Part shown: positions 17,632 to 25,862 of the stretch, piece by piece
Layout of the letters: the number at the start of each line of letters is the position of its first letter
Numbering within the stretch: position 1 is the stretch's first letter
Assembly: GCA_023430725.1 (NCBI GenBank)
Contig: JAEYZD010000213.1
Location: forward strand, 1-29,321
DNA from: Bacteroidota bacterium
GTDB taxonomy: Bacteria > Bacteroidota > Bacteroidia > Bacteroidales > VadinHA17
Length of the DNA stretch: 29,321 nucleotides
Reading direction: 5' to 3'
Position numbers and translations under genes: made by a program
The notes under the pieces: generated by a model
Told to the model about the DNA's origin: nothing
The model's database searches: none
The model's input: the letters and a program-made list of their open reading frames with translations, nothing else

Positions 17632-18352
17632 CTCCGAAAAGGGTGGGAGAAAGGTCCTTCCTGGCCATTTCGTTCTTCCTGAAGACGTATACAAGGCCGT
17701 ATTTTTCCGCTTCCCTTCTTTTTTCGTCTTCCGGCAGCGACTCATATCTGGCTTCGATCTCATTCCACAGGACTGTTATGAGCTCATCTGCCTCACCTCG
17801 CATTTCGGAGGTTTTGCTGACGCACTCCGTTGCTCTCCTGTTGATTGTCCTGTAGTGGTTGCGTGTCTCAAGGAATTTTTCATAGCGCACCTTTACGACG
17901 GCAATTGAAGGATTGGAAATTGCGCTGCTTCCCTTCCTTATGCGGTACTCTTCCCCGTCTATGATCCTCTTCCCCCAGGCAACAAGCTCATTTTCTGTTG
18001 TGAGCGAAGGAATGGATGCATCATCTGCGGCGATGCCATAAAATGTTCTTGTCTCAGCAGGCAGTTCACCCCTGCTGATGGCCATGTTCATGACCTTCAG
18101 AAAATGAGTGATGTAAAGCCTGGCCTTACGTGCCGTGTCCTGATTGGTTTTAGCCTTCTCATTCTGGTTGACCAGGGTCTGGCGCTGATGGCTGATTGAG
18201 TTCTCAAATACCGGCAGCAGAGCCTGTATTTTAACCAGGGTTTTCATTGAAAAGGCAAGTTTGAAGGGAGGAATCTCCTTACTCATTTCAACGGCTCTCT
18301 TAAGTGCTCTTAACCGGGCAGAATCGGTATTGGGCAGGCGACGATAGGGCAT
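17609..18352 (-). CDS. Unrecognised 247-aa helical protein
   Basis: I do not recognise a named domain. The protein is charged, predicted mostly alpha-helical, and has no signal peptide or membrane segment, so it is likely cytoplasmic. It opens with MPYRRLPNTDSARLRALKRA, has a Gln/Asn/Lys-rich middle stretch (VNQNEKAKTNQDTARKARLY), and ends in a strongly charged helical region (ARYESLPEDEKRREAEKYGL). There is one Cys (in ATECVSKTSE) and no obvious catalytic cluster. Codon usage resembles neighbouring genes, and a promoter-like site lies upstream (18383-18412), which supports a real gene. The next gene, dusB, overlaps or abuts its end. It may be a lineage-specific conserved protein; function unknown. 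Confidence 0.75.
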   Translation of the reverse strand: MPYRRLPNTDSARLRALKRAVEMSKEIPPFKLAFSMKTLVKIQALLPVFENSISHQRQTLVNQNEKAKTNQDTARKARLYITHFLKVMNMAISRGELPAETRTFYGIAADDASIPSLTTENELVAWGKRIIDGEEYRIRKGSSAISNPSIAVVKVRYEKFLETRNHYRTINRRATECVSKTSEMRGEADELITVLWNEIEARYESLPEDEKRREAEKYGLVYVFRKNEMARKDLSPTLFGDDREDNR

Positions 18353-18382
18353 AAAAGGATGATTATGAGTTAAGCCAATATG

Positions 18383-18412
18383 CGAATATACGTACTAATC
18401 ACTATTAAACAA
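18383..18412 (-). promoter_or_regulatory. Promoter-like site for the 247-aa gene
   Basis: On the minus strand TTG (18410-18412) lies 19 bases before TATATTCG (18383-18390), one mismatch from TAnnTTTG. This predicts RNA starting about 25 bases before the ATG at 18352. Confidence 0.4.
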
Positions 18413-18466
18413 CGCCCTTCGCAATTAAAAATTGCCTATGTTCTGGAAAAAGTCGGCAGCTCTTGC

Positions 18467-18474
18467 TACATTAG
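18467..18474 (+). promoter_or_regulatory. Weak candidate -7 box for the aminopeptidase gene
   Basis: TACATTAG has one mismatch to TAnnTTTG and lies 29 bases before the ATG at 18504. The -33 region is poor. It sits in the 151-base divergent gap, in which I see nothing else. Confidence 0.25.
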
Positions 18475-18503
18475 CGTACTGATACACATAAAGATTTTCA
18501 GAT

Positions 18504-19889
18504 ATGTTTGAGAAAGAAGTTTACATGAAGCGCCGCCAAAGGCTGAAGTCACTGATGAATAACGGTATAGCCCTTTTTGTCGGGAATGTTGAATCACCGA
18601 TGAATTACCCGGACAATACCTATCACTGGAGACAGGACAGTGATTTTCTCTATTTCTTCGGAGTTGACCTGCCCGGTCTTGCTGGATTGATTGATTTTAA
18701 TTCGGGAGATGAGATAATATTCGGGAATGATTTTACAGTTGATGACATCGTATGGATGGGTCCCCAGCCTTCAGTGGCCGAGCTGGCTTCCGGCGCTGGC
18801 ATCAGGCTGACACATCCGATGGAAAAGCTTGCCGACATGGTCCATGATGCCATTAACGCGGGCCGCGAGATTCACTTCCTCCCGCCGTACCGTGCCGAGA
18901 CCAAGATGACCCTCGGGGCACTGCTTAAGGAGAATCCATGCCAGATGCGCACAAGGGCTTCCGAGCAGCTGATAAAGGCAGTGGTTTCACTCAGGTCAAT
19001 CAAGGAGGATGTTGAGATCGCAGAGATTGACAGGGCGGCTGACATCTCATGTGAGATGCAGACTACAGCGATGCGGATGTGCAAGCCGGGCATAACGGAG
19101 AAGGAGATCTACGGGGTTCTCCAGGGAATAGCCTATTCGAAAGGGGCCGCTCCTTCATTTCCGATAATTCTCAGCATAAACGGACAGACGCTGCATAACC
19201 ACGTGCATGTGAATGTTCTGAAGGAGGGCAGAATGATGGTCACTGACTGCGGCGCAGAATCGGATATGCACTATTCGGCTGACCTGACACGCACCACTCC
19301 GGTAGGCGGGAAGTTCAGCCAGCGCCAGAAGGAAATATACGAGATTGTGCTTAAGGCCAATACCGGGGCTATTAAGGAGGCTGGACCAGGCATATCAAAC
19401 CGCGACCTTCATCTTAGCGCCTGCAAGATCATTGCATCAGGCCTGAAGGATCTCGGGTTCATGAAGGGGGATATTGAAGAGGCCGTTGCTGCCGGAGCAC
19501 ATGCTCTCTTCATGCCTCACGGACTTGGTCATATGATGGGCCTCGACGTCCATGACATGGAGAGCCTTGGAGAGAATTACGTAGGCTATAATGACGAGGT
19601 GAAGCGCAGCACCCAGTTCGGGCTGAGATCACTTCGCTTTGCGCTGCCTTACAAGCCGGGTCACGTATTCACAGTTGAGCCGGGGATCTATTTCATTCCT
19701 GAGCTGGTAGCCAAATGGAAGGCCGAAGGAATAAACAAGGCCTTCATCAACTTCGATAAGGTTGAGAGTTACCTCGATTTCGGAGGCATCAGGATTGAGG
19801 ATGATGTTCTGATAACTCCCACGGGTTCGAGGATGCTGGGTAAGACGGCGCCGAAAACGGTGGCAGAGATCGAGGATACCTGCAGGTAA
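18504..19889 (+). CDS. Aminopeptidase P family protein (Xaa-Pro aminopeptidase, M24B)
   Basis: The 461-aa cytosolic metallopeptidase removes N-terminal residues preceding proline. The N-terminal creatinase-like domain includes NTYHWRQDSDFLYFFG (38-53). The C-terminal pita-bread domain carries all five expected dinuclear-metal ligands: Asp248 in VTDCGAE, Asp260 in SADLTRT, His343 in PHGLGHMMGLDVHD, Glu392 in FTVEPGIYFIP and Glu432 in GGIRIEDD. Length is normal for pepP-type enzymes, and the protein has no signal peptide. The gene stands alone, convergent with sdhB across the hairpin repeats at 19907-20023. Confidence 0.93.
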   Translation: MFEKEVYMKRRQRLKSLMNNGIALFVGNVESPMNYPDNTYHWRQDSDFLYFFGVDLPGLAGLIDFNSGDEIIFGNDFTVDDIVWMGPQPSVAELASGAGIRLTHPMEKLADMVHDAINAGREIHFLPPYRAETKMTLGALLKENPCQMRTRASEQLIKAVVSLRSIKEDVEIAEIDRAADISCEMQTTAMRMCKPGITEKEIYGVLQGIAYSKGAAPSFPIILSINGQTLHNHVHVNVLKEGRMMVTDCGAESDMHYSADLTRTTPVGGKFSQRQKEIYEIVLKANTGAIKEAGPGISNRDLHLSACKIIASGLKDLGFMKGDIEEAVAAGAHALFMPHGLGHMMGLDVHDMESLGENYVGYNDEVKRSTQFGLRSLRFALPYKPGHVFTVEPGIYFIPELVAKWKAEGINKAFINFDKVESYLDFGGIRIEDDVLITPTGSRMLGKTAPKTVAEIEDTCR

Positions 19890-19906
19890 TATCCTGTTGA
19901 ACAGGT

Positions 19907-20023
19907 AGATATGCAATCAAATGAGGTAACGGCGGGTCTCAGACCCGCCGTTTGCTGGCCGGATGACAGATATGCAATTGGATGAGGTGGCGACGGGTCT
20001 CAGACCCGTCGTTACGTGCATGC
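19907..20023. repeat. Two-copy 61-bp tandem repeat, each copy with a strong hairpin
   Basis: Copies run 19907-19967 and 19968 to about 20023; both begin AGATATGCAAT and share GATGAGGT or AATGAGGT before the hairpin. Hairpin 1: ACGGCGGGTC (19929-19938), loop TCA, GACCCGCCGT (19942-19951). Hairpin 2: CGACGGGTC (19991-19999), loop TCA, GACCCGTCG (20003-20011). Between copies a G-C pair is replaced by an A-T pair on both sides of the stem, so pairing is kept. The repeat lies between convergent pepP-type and sdhB genes. No T-run follows either hairpin. A small third stem (CCTGT, TGA, ACAGG) lies at 19893-19905. It could be a REP-like element or a bidirectional RNA-end structure. Confidence 0.85.
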
Positions 20024-20027
20024 ATGT

Positions 20028-20762
20028 TCAATACGATTTATAGTATTCGCGGTTCAGGCGCGCAATATTGAACAGTTTGATCTGCTTGGGGCACTGTGCC
20101 TCGCAGGCGCCGGTGTTTGAACAGTTGCCGAATCCCTGCTGATCCATCTCTGCAATCATAGCCCTGACCCTCTCCTTTGCCTCGGGTCTGCCCTGGGGCA
20201 GGAGAGCATACTGCGAAATCTTGGCTGACACAAACAGCATTGCCGATGCATTTTTGCATGCTGCCACGCAGGCGCCGCACCCAATGCAGATTGCTGAATC
20301 AAATGCCGCATCACTGTCATGCCTGCGCACCAGGGTATTGTTGGCCTCCGGGGCGGCACCGGCTGTGACCGAGATAAAACCACCGGCCACCTGAATCCTG
20401 TCCATCGCACTCCTGTCGACGATGAGGTCTTTTATCACCGGGAAGGGTTTAGCCCGCCACGGTTCAATGACGATTGTCCCGCCGTCACGGAAGTAGCGCA
20501 TCGAAAGATGGCAGGTAGTCAGACCTGGTACAGGTCCGTGCGGGTAGCCGTTGATGTACATACCGCAACTGCCGCAGATACCCTCACGGCAGTCGTGATC
20601 AAAGGCAACAGGCTCCTTTCCTTCGCTCACAATCCTGCTGTTCAGCAGGTCCAGCATTTCAAGGAAGGACATATCAGGGGAGACACCGTCAAGATCATAC
20701 GATGCGAACGCACCTTTTGATTTCGCATTCTTCTGTCTCCATATCTTAAGTCTGAGCTTCAT
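20028..20762 (-). CDS. sdhB: Succinate dehydrogenase/fumarate reductase iron-sulfur subunit
   Basis: The 244-aa subunit carries electrons between the flavin of SdhA and the quinone/heme of SdhC at the inner membrane. Cluster ligands are complete: [2Fe-2S] Cys58, Cys63, Cys66 and Cys84 (CREGICGSCG and GLTTC); then CIGCGACVAAC (Cys159, 162, 165, 169) and CSNTGACEAQCPK (Cys214, 220, 224), which supply the [4Fe-4S] and [3Fe-4S] clusters. It is the last gene of the sdhCAB operon, 21 bases after sdhA. The spacing and motifs match the Bacteroidota enzymes, which can be annotated sdh or frd; direction in the cell cannot be read from sequence. Confidence 0.95.
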   Translation of the reverse strand: MKLRLKIWRQKNAKSKGAFASYDLDGVSPDMSFLEMLDLLNSRIVSEGKEPVAFDHDCREGICGSCGMYINGYPHGPVPGLTTCHLSMRYFRDGGTIVIEPWRAKPFPVIKDLIVDRSAMDRIQVAGGFISVTAGAAPEANNTLVRRHDSDAAFDSAICIGCGACVAACKNASAMLFVSAKISQYALLPQGRPEAKERVRAMIAEMDQQGFGNCSNTGACEAQCPKQIKLFNIARLNREYYKSY

Positions 20763-20783
20763 ATCAGCAATGGTTTACCGGTG

Positions 20784-22700
20784 TTATTTATAGCTTCTCT
20801 CCCTGAGTTCCACAAATTCGAATTTCAGAGGTTCCATGTTGAGAATGGGTTCATCCTCCCCGTTAAATTCCCAGGCAGCCACATAGGAGTATTCCGAGTC
20901 TATCCTCTTTGCCTCTCCGTCAGGTGTCTGGCTCTCTTCACGGAAATGGGCCCCGCATGACTCCTTCCTGTTCAGTGCGTCTGTTATCATCAGCTCCGCG
21001 AGCTCAAGGAAGTCGGCCACGCGACCTGCCTTCTCGAGCTGCTGGTTCAGGTCATCTCCCTCACCGGTGACGAGGAGGTCACTCCAGAACTCCTTTCGGA
21101 GTTCCCTGACCATCTGCCGTGCCGTCTTAAGACCTTCTTCATTGCGTGACATCCCGCAGTAGTCCCACATGATCTTACCCAGGCGCTTGTGGAAACTGGC
21201 CGCAGTTTGTTTGCCCTTGATTGTCAGGAACTTCGAGATTCTTTCCCTGGCTGTTTTTTCTGCCTCGTCGAACTCCGGGCTGTCGGTCGTAATCTTCGGT
21301 GTCCGGATCTCCCCGGAAAGGAAGTTTGAGATAGTGACAGGCAGTATAAAATATCCGTCACCTGCTGCTTGCATCAGGGAGCTGGCTCCCAGGCGGTTGG
21401 CGCCGTGATCAGAGAAATTGGCCTCACCTATTGCAAACAGGCCCGGGAGGGTTGTCATGAGCTCATAGTCGACCCAAAGACCACCCATTGTGTAATGGCC
21501 TGCCGGGTATATCTGCATCGGTTCCTCATAAGGATTCATGCCGGTGATTGCACTGTACATATCAAACAGGTTGCCGTATTTGTTTTCAATGGCCTTTTTG
21601 CCCTGTTTCCTGATTGCATCGCGAAAATCGAGATTGACGGCCAGTCCAGTCTTGCCCACTCCGTATCCTGCATCGCATCTCTCCTTTGCGGCGCGGGAGG
21701 CAACATCACGCGGCACGAGGTTGCCGAATGCCGGATATCGTCGCTCAAGGTAGTAATCGCGTTCCTCCTCAGGAATATCATTTGCAGGTCTGGAGTCTCC
21801 CTTCGTTTTTGGTACCCATATCCGTCCGTCGTTGCGGAGCGATTCCGACATTAGTGTCAGTTTGCTCTGAAATTCGTTCAGCTGCGGGATACTTGTGGGG
21901 TGGATCTGCACGAAGCTCGGGTTGGCAAAGGCGGCCCCCTTTTTGTAAGCCTTCCAGGCTGCTGAGGCGTTGCTGTTAACTGCCAGGGTTGAGAGGTAGT
22001 AAACGGTACCGTACCCTCCGGTTGCCAGCACCACTGCATGTGCTGAGTGGCGTTCAATCTCGCCGGTGATGAGGTTACGGGTGATTATGCCCCTTGCCTT
22101 TCCGTCAATGACGACAAGCTCCAGCATATCCCGCCTGGGAAACATCTTCACGGAGCCTGCCTTTATCTGCCTGTTAAGTGATGAATAAGCACCCAGCAGG
22201 CACTGCTGGCCGGTCTGGCCCCTTGCATAGAACGTGCGTGACACCTGCACTCCTCCGAATGACCTGGTATCGAGAGTGCCACCGTACTCGCGTGCAAATG
22301 GAACACCCAGTGCCGTATAATGGTCGATTACCTGGTTGCTGACTTCGGCAATCCGGTAAACATTGGCCTCCCTGGCCCTGAAATCACCCCCCTTTATCAT
22401 ATCATAAAAAAGCCGGTAGACGTTATCTCCGTCATTCTTGTAGTTCTTGGCGGCATTGATCCCTCCCTGTGCCGCAACGGAGTGAGCCCTTCGCGGCGAG
22501 TCCTGGTAGCAGAAAACCTTCACACTGTAGCCGAGTTCGCCCAGTGATGATGCTGCCCCGGCACCGGAGAGGCCGGTGCCAATAACGATGATCTCGAGCT
22601 TCTTCTTGTTGGCCGGGTTGACAAGCTTTGTAGAGGCCTTGTACCTGGTCCATTTCTCTTCAAGCGGACCCTCGGGTATCTTTGCATTGAGAGTAATCAT
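20784..22700 (-). CDS. sdhA: Succinate dehydrogenase/fumarate reductase flavoprotein subunit
   Basis: The 638-aa catalytic subunit interconverts succinate and fumarate. It shows the FAD-binding GTGLSGAGAASSLGELGY, HSVAAQGGINAAKN around the covalent-FAD histidine, AREYGGTLDTRSFGGVQVSR, and FVQIHPTSIPQLNEF. The active-site region continues with GHYTMGGLWVDYE and GEANFSDHGANRLGASSL. Length fits the long form found with single-subunit cytochrome b anchors (as in Bacillus and Wolinella). It sits between sdhC (gap 18 bases) and sdhB (gap 21 bases), so the three form one operon. Nothing is missing or truncated. Confidence 0.96.
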   Translation of the reverse strand: MITLNAKIPEGPLEEKWTRYKASTKLVNPANKKKLEIIVIGTGLSGAGAASSLGELGYSVKVFCYQDSPRRAHSVAAQGGINAAKNYKNDGDNVYRLFYDMIKGGDFRAREANVYRIAEVSNQVIDHYTALGVPFAREYGGTLDTRSFGGVQVSRTFYARGQTGQQCLLGAYSSLNRQIKAGSVKMFPRRDMLELVVIDGKARGIITRNLITGEIERHSAHAVVLATGGYGTVYYLSTLAVNSNASAAWKAYKKGAAFANPSFVQIHPTSIPQLNEFQSKLTLMSESLRNDGRIWVPKTKGDSRPANDIPEEERDYYLERRYPAFGNLVPRDVASRAAKERCDAGYGVGKTGLAVNLDFRDAIRKQGKKAIENKYGNLFDMYSAITGMNPYEEPMQIYPAGHYTMGGLWVDYELMTTLPGLFAIGEANFSDHGANRLGASSLMQAAGDGYFILPVTISNFLSGEIRTPKITTDSPEFDEAEKTARERISKFLTIKGKQTAASFHKRLGKIMWDYCGMSRNEEGLKTARQMVRELRKEFWSDLLVTGEGDDLNQQLEKAGRVADFLELAELMITDALNRKESCGAHFREESQTPDGEAKRIDSEYSYVAAWEFNGEDEPILNMEPLKFEFVELRERSYK

Positions 22701-22718
22701 GTTGTTGCGTTCTTCGGT

Positions 22719-23363
22719 TTATTTGAAAAGCAGGATTACAAACGGTATCACGGCAAATCCCAGCGGAATGATAATCGCATAAACAAGTGAGAAGACCCGT
22801 ATGACCGGCTTCCAGAATTCGTTGGACCAGCCCAGCGTCTGGAATGCGGATTGCAATGCGTGATAAAGATGAAATCCCAGGAGCATGAAGCATGCCCAGT
22901 AGAGTATGGCATAGGCAGGGATGGCAAACAGCTGTTGTGCCACTGCATAGAAGTTCTCAGGGTCGCCTTCAACTATCCCGAGCTTGATGAAGTAAAAATT
23001 AAAGAAGTGTATAACCAGGAAGATCAGCACCGATCCGCCAGTCCAGATCATGAATTTTGAAAAGGCGGATGTTTCCGACCTGTTCTTTACGGCATACCCT
23101 ACCGGCCGCGAGCGCCAGTTCTGAATCTGCAGAATGAGACCATAAGTGATGTGGACGAGAATTGCCAGGATAAGAAGTATCTCAACCACCTTGACAAGGG
23201 GAAATGTAGCCATGAAGTGAGCTGCGCTGTTGAAGGGCTCCGGATCACTCCTGAGCAGCATCAGGTTAATGCCAAGATGTACCGGCAGGAACAGCAGCAG
23301 GAACAAACCGGCAAGTGCCATCACGAATTTTTTCGAGACGGCCGAAAAAAGAATCTTGTCCAT
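22719..23363 (-). CDS. sdhC: Succinate dehydrogenase cytochrome b subunit
   Basis: The 214-aa membrane anchor has five hydrophobic helices and candidate heme-ligand histidines at 29, 71, 119, 165 and 168 (LPVHLGIN, ILVHITYG, LVIHFFNF, GFHLYHAL). This fits the single-chain, five-helix cytochrome b of type B succinate:quinone oxidoreductases, which passes electrons to or from menaquinone. I chose ATG 23363 (MDKILFSAVSKKFVMALAG) because the family begins with this S-S/A-x-x-KK-x-VMALxG segment. The frame extends to 23447, but the extra 28 residues are polar and unlike the family. It is the first gene of sdhCAB; no strong promoter match was found upstream (best is TAAGTATG, one mismatch, on the minus strand). 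Confidence 0.9.
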   Translation of the reverse strand: MDKILFSAVSKKFVMALAGLFLLLFLPVHLGINLMLLRSDPEPFNSAAHFMATFPLVKVVEILLILAILVHITYGLILQIQNWRSRPVGYAVKNRSETSAFSKFMIWTGGSVLIFLVIHFFNFYFIKLGIVEGDPENFYAVAQQLFAIPAYAILYWACFMLLGFHLYHALQSAFQTLGWSNEFWKPVIRVFSLVYAIIIPLGFAVIPFVILLFK

Positions 23364-23461
23364 CGGCTTTTTACTTAATTGGTCAGGGTTATGTGAAAGA
23401 ATCGCGAAATGTCCATACTTACCCGTAAATTTAGAAGTTTTTTTCAAAATACAGATTTTTG

Positions 23462-24262
23462 ATGAAGAGGAGCGTTCAATTCGAAAATATCCGGGTCAGC
23501 TACACCGTTCGCGGCAGCGGCAGACCCGTTGTACTGCTTCACGGGTATCTCGAGACCCTGGAGGTATGGGATTCCCTGTCTGAAATACTGGAGGAGAAAT
23601 TCCGGATTATTGCAGTGGATCTGCCCGGTCACGGGGATTCGGAAGTGAAGTGTGAGATTCATACAATGGAGTTTCTTGCCGGAGCTGTGAGAGAGGTTCT
23701 GCGGGATGCAGGGGAGGAGCGGGTCATGATGGTGGGCCATTCCCTTGGCGGATATGTAACCCTGGCATTTGTTGAGCTCTTTCCTGATCTGCTGTCAGGC
23801 TATGTGCTCTTCCACTCCCATCCGCATGCTGACTCTCCGGAGGCAATTGCAAGGAGGAACAGGGAAATTGCCGTTGTCAGCGCAGGGAGAAAGAACATTA
23901 TGTACCCGGGAAACGTCAGCATGATGTTTGCAAAGGAGAACCTGAAGTCAATGGCCGGTGAACTCGAACGTTCAAAGAAGATCGCATCACGGAACCCGGG
24001 GGAGGGAATTATAGCAATGCTGAACGGAATGATTGACAGGCCGTCACGGCAGTATATCCTTGAGAATGGGACGGTTCCGCTGTTGTGGATACTGGGCCGT
24101 CACGACTTATATTTCTCACCTGAGAAGGCAATGAGGGATATCGGCCTGCCGCACAATGCAGAGGTGGTCATACTCGAACGCTCAGGTCACCTGGGATTCA
24201 TCGAGGAAACCGAAAAGTCAGCCCGGTTGCTTATCGGTTTCGCAGGGCGAATCAAGTGGTGA
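23462..24262 (+). CDS. Alpha/beta hydrolase
   Basis: The 266-aa product has the alpha/beta-hydrolase order: oxyanion segment PVVLLHGYLETLEVWD, AVDLPGHGDSE, nucleophile elbow GHSLGGYVTLAF with the catalytic Ser, a lid region of about 60-80 residues, an Asp candidate in LGRHDLYFSPE, and the final His in RSGHLGFIEE. Substrate is unknown; members include esterases, haloperoxidase-like and C-C hydrolases. ATG 23462 is preferred over an in-frame TTG one codon earlier. It diverges from sdhC with under 100 bases between them and ends 7 bases from the convergent S41 protease. No signal peptide is seen. Confidence 0.9.
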   Translation: MKRSVQFENIRVSYTVRGSGRPVVLLHGYLETLEVWDSLSEILEEKFRIIAVDLPGHGDSEVKCEIHTMEFLAGAVREVLRDAGEERVMMVGHSLGGYVTLAFVELFPDLLSGYVLFHSHPHADSPEAIARRNREIAVVSAGRKNIMYPGNVSMMFAKENLKSMAGELERSKKIASRNPGEGIIAMLNGMIDRPSRQYILENGTVPLLWILGRHDLYFSPEKAMRDIGLPHNAEVVILERSGHLGFIEETEKSARLLIGFAGRIKW

Positions 24263-24269
24263 TCTGATC

Positions 24270-25862
24270 TCAGTTTCCCTCCAGGTGGCCGAGGGCGTCA
24301 AGAAGAGTCTTGTCTATTTCCTGCCAGATAGGATAGAAGCCCTTGTTGTCAAGCATGTTGCGTGCAATATACGCTTTCAGCTGAACAAGCATGATTTTCT
24401 TTGAGACAGCAATCTGGTCTCTCCTGGGCGGGATTCCGTTCTGGCCTGCAAATGTGACGAACTTCGACAGCAGGTCCTGGTCTGAGAGCCACTTGTCCAG
24501 TGAAGGCAGATCCCTGTACCTGCCCATTGCCTCGCGGTTGTCCTCGGTGAATTTCATTGCATACCTGTAAAGCAGGCCCGAATTCCGGATGGCAAGGAAG
24601 TAATCGGACAAACCCACTGTGTCAATCGGGATAAAGATATCAGGCATTATGCCTCCGCCGCCATAGACTGTCTTTCCGCCGGGGGTGGTGAAGCGAAGCG
24701 AATCATCAAGCCTGATTGAATCGGCATCCTCGAACTCGCCGTGCATCAGCCTGTTGCCAAGGTCCTCATAGTATTTGTCAACTCCCTCGTCATAAGGCTT
24801 CTGGATGGAGCGGCCTGTGGGGGTGTAGTACCTGGCAATTGTAAGCCTCATACCTGATCCGTCGCGGAACATGACAGGTTCCTGAACCAGACCTTTGCCG
24901 AAAGAGCGCCTGCCTATAATGGTTCCGCGGTCGTTATCCTGCACTGCCCCGGCAAGGATCTCGCTGGCTGAGGCGCTCCACTCGTCTATCAGCACCACAA
25001 GTTCCCCTTTCTCGAATTCGCCTTGCGCCGTAGCCTTCACATCCTGGCGGGGAGTTGATTTTCCCATTGTGAATACTATCAGCTTGCCATCAGGAAGAAA
25101 TTCGTCTGCTATCTGGGTAGCTGCGTCCATTACACCGCCGGAGTTGCCTCTCAGGTCGAGGATCAGCTTCTTCATCCCCTGTTCCTTCAGTTCGCGGAGG
25201 CCCTTCCTGAATTCTTCGTGGGTGGTCAGTGCGAAGTTGGATATCTTAATGTAACCGACCTCGTCAGACATCATGTATGCAACATCGACGCTGTAGATGG
25301 GTATCTTGTCACGCGTGATAGTGAAAGGCAGCAGTTCGTCTGCCCCCTTGCGTTCAATCTTCAGGTCCACCTTGGTACCTCGCGGGCCCTTAAGCATCTT
25401 CACCACATCCTCGTCGGGGATACTCTTGCCGGCGATGAGTGAGTCGTTGACCCGGATTATCTTGTCACCGGGTATTATGCCTGCCTTTTCCGAAGGCCCT
25501 CCTGAGATAGTGCTGATTATGAGAACCGTGTCAGTCAGCATGTTGAAGGAGACTCCTATTCCGTCAAAGTTGCCCTGAAGTGGTTCGTTTGCCTGTGCCA
25601 GGTCAGTGGCCGGGATATAGACTGAATGGGGATCGAGCCTGCGGAGCATTACCGGGATTGCTTCCTCGATGAGCTCATTGCGGTCGACCGTATCAACGTA
25701 ATCCGACTCGATTATATCAAGAATCCTGCTCAGCTTGTCGTTTGAGGGGGGGAAGTTGGTGTAGAGACCGGATTGCGGGTGGGGCATATAGAATCCTATC
25801 AGTATGCCGGCTGCAACTGCAACACCGATTATCAGTGGCAAGTACGCTTTGTTATATTTCAT
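24270..25862 (-). CDS. S41 family carboxyl-terminal processing protease (CtpA-like)
   Basis: The 530-aa protein has an N-terminal signal anchor (LPLIIGVAVAAGILIGFYM) placing it in the periplasm. A PDZ domain (about 95-175, GNFDGIGVSF to LKIERKG) is followed by the S41 peptidase core. The catalytic Ser298 in DEWSASASEILAG and Lys323 in RRSFGKGLVQ stand 25 residues apart, as in other C-terminal processing peptidases. A C-terminal extension of about 130 aa follows the core. The start is ATG 25862, overlapping the dCMP deaminase end by 11 bases; the frame reaches 25898 but the extra residues only mirror the overlapping gene. Coupled expression with the deaminase is likely, though the two activities have no obvious functional link. 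Confidence 0.92.
   Translation of the reverse strand: MKYNKAYLPLIIGVAVAAGILIGFYMPHPQSGLYTNFPPSNDKLSRILDIIESDYVDTVDRNELIEEAIPVMLRRLDPHSVYIPATDLAQANEPLQGNFDGIGVSFNMLTDTVLIISTISGGPSEKAGIIPGDKIIRVNDSLIAGKSIPDEDVVKMLKGPRGTKVDLKIERKGADELLPFTITRDKIPIYSVDVAYMMSDEVGYIKISNFALTTHEEFRKGLRELKEQGMKKLILDLRGNSGGVMDAATQIADEFLPDGKLIVFTMGKSTPRQDVKATAQGEFEKGELVVLIDEWSASASEILAGAVQDNDRGTIIGRRSFGKGLVQEPVMFRDGSGMRLTIARYYTPTGRSIQKPYDEGVDKYYEDLGNRLMHGEFEDADSIRLDDSLRFTTPGGKTVYGGGGIMPDIFIPIDTVGLSDYFLAIRNSGLLYRYAMKFTEDNREAMGRYRDLPSLDKWLSDQDLLSKFVTFAGQNGIPPRRDQIAVSKKIMLVQLKAYIARNMLDNKGFYPIWQEIDKTLLDALGHLEGN

Noticed and set aside
19890..20027. Small gene or standard intrinsic terminator in the hairpin region
   Set aside because: No plausible start plus coding pattern is seen, and neither hairpin is followed by a T-run; a structural repeat explains it better.
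21369..21854. 161-aa antisense frame opposite sdhA
   Set aside because: Lies wholly over conserved SdhA motifs and has no domain of its own.
23459..23461. TTG start for the alpha/beta hydrolase
   Set aside because: ATG follows immediately at 23462 in the same frame and is the simpler start.
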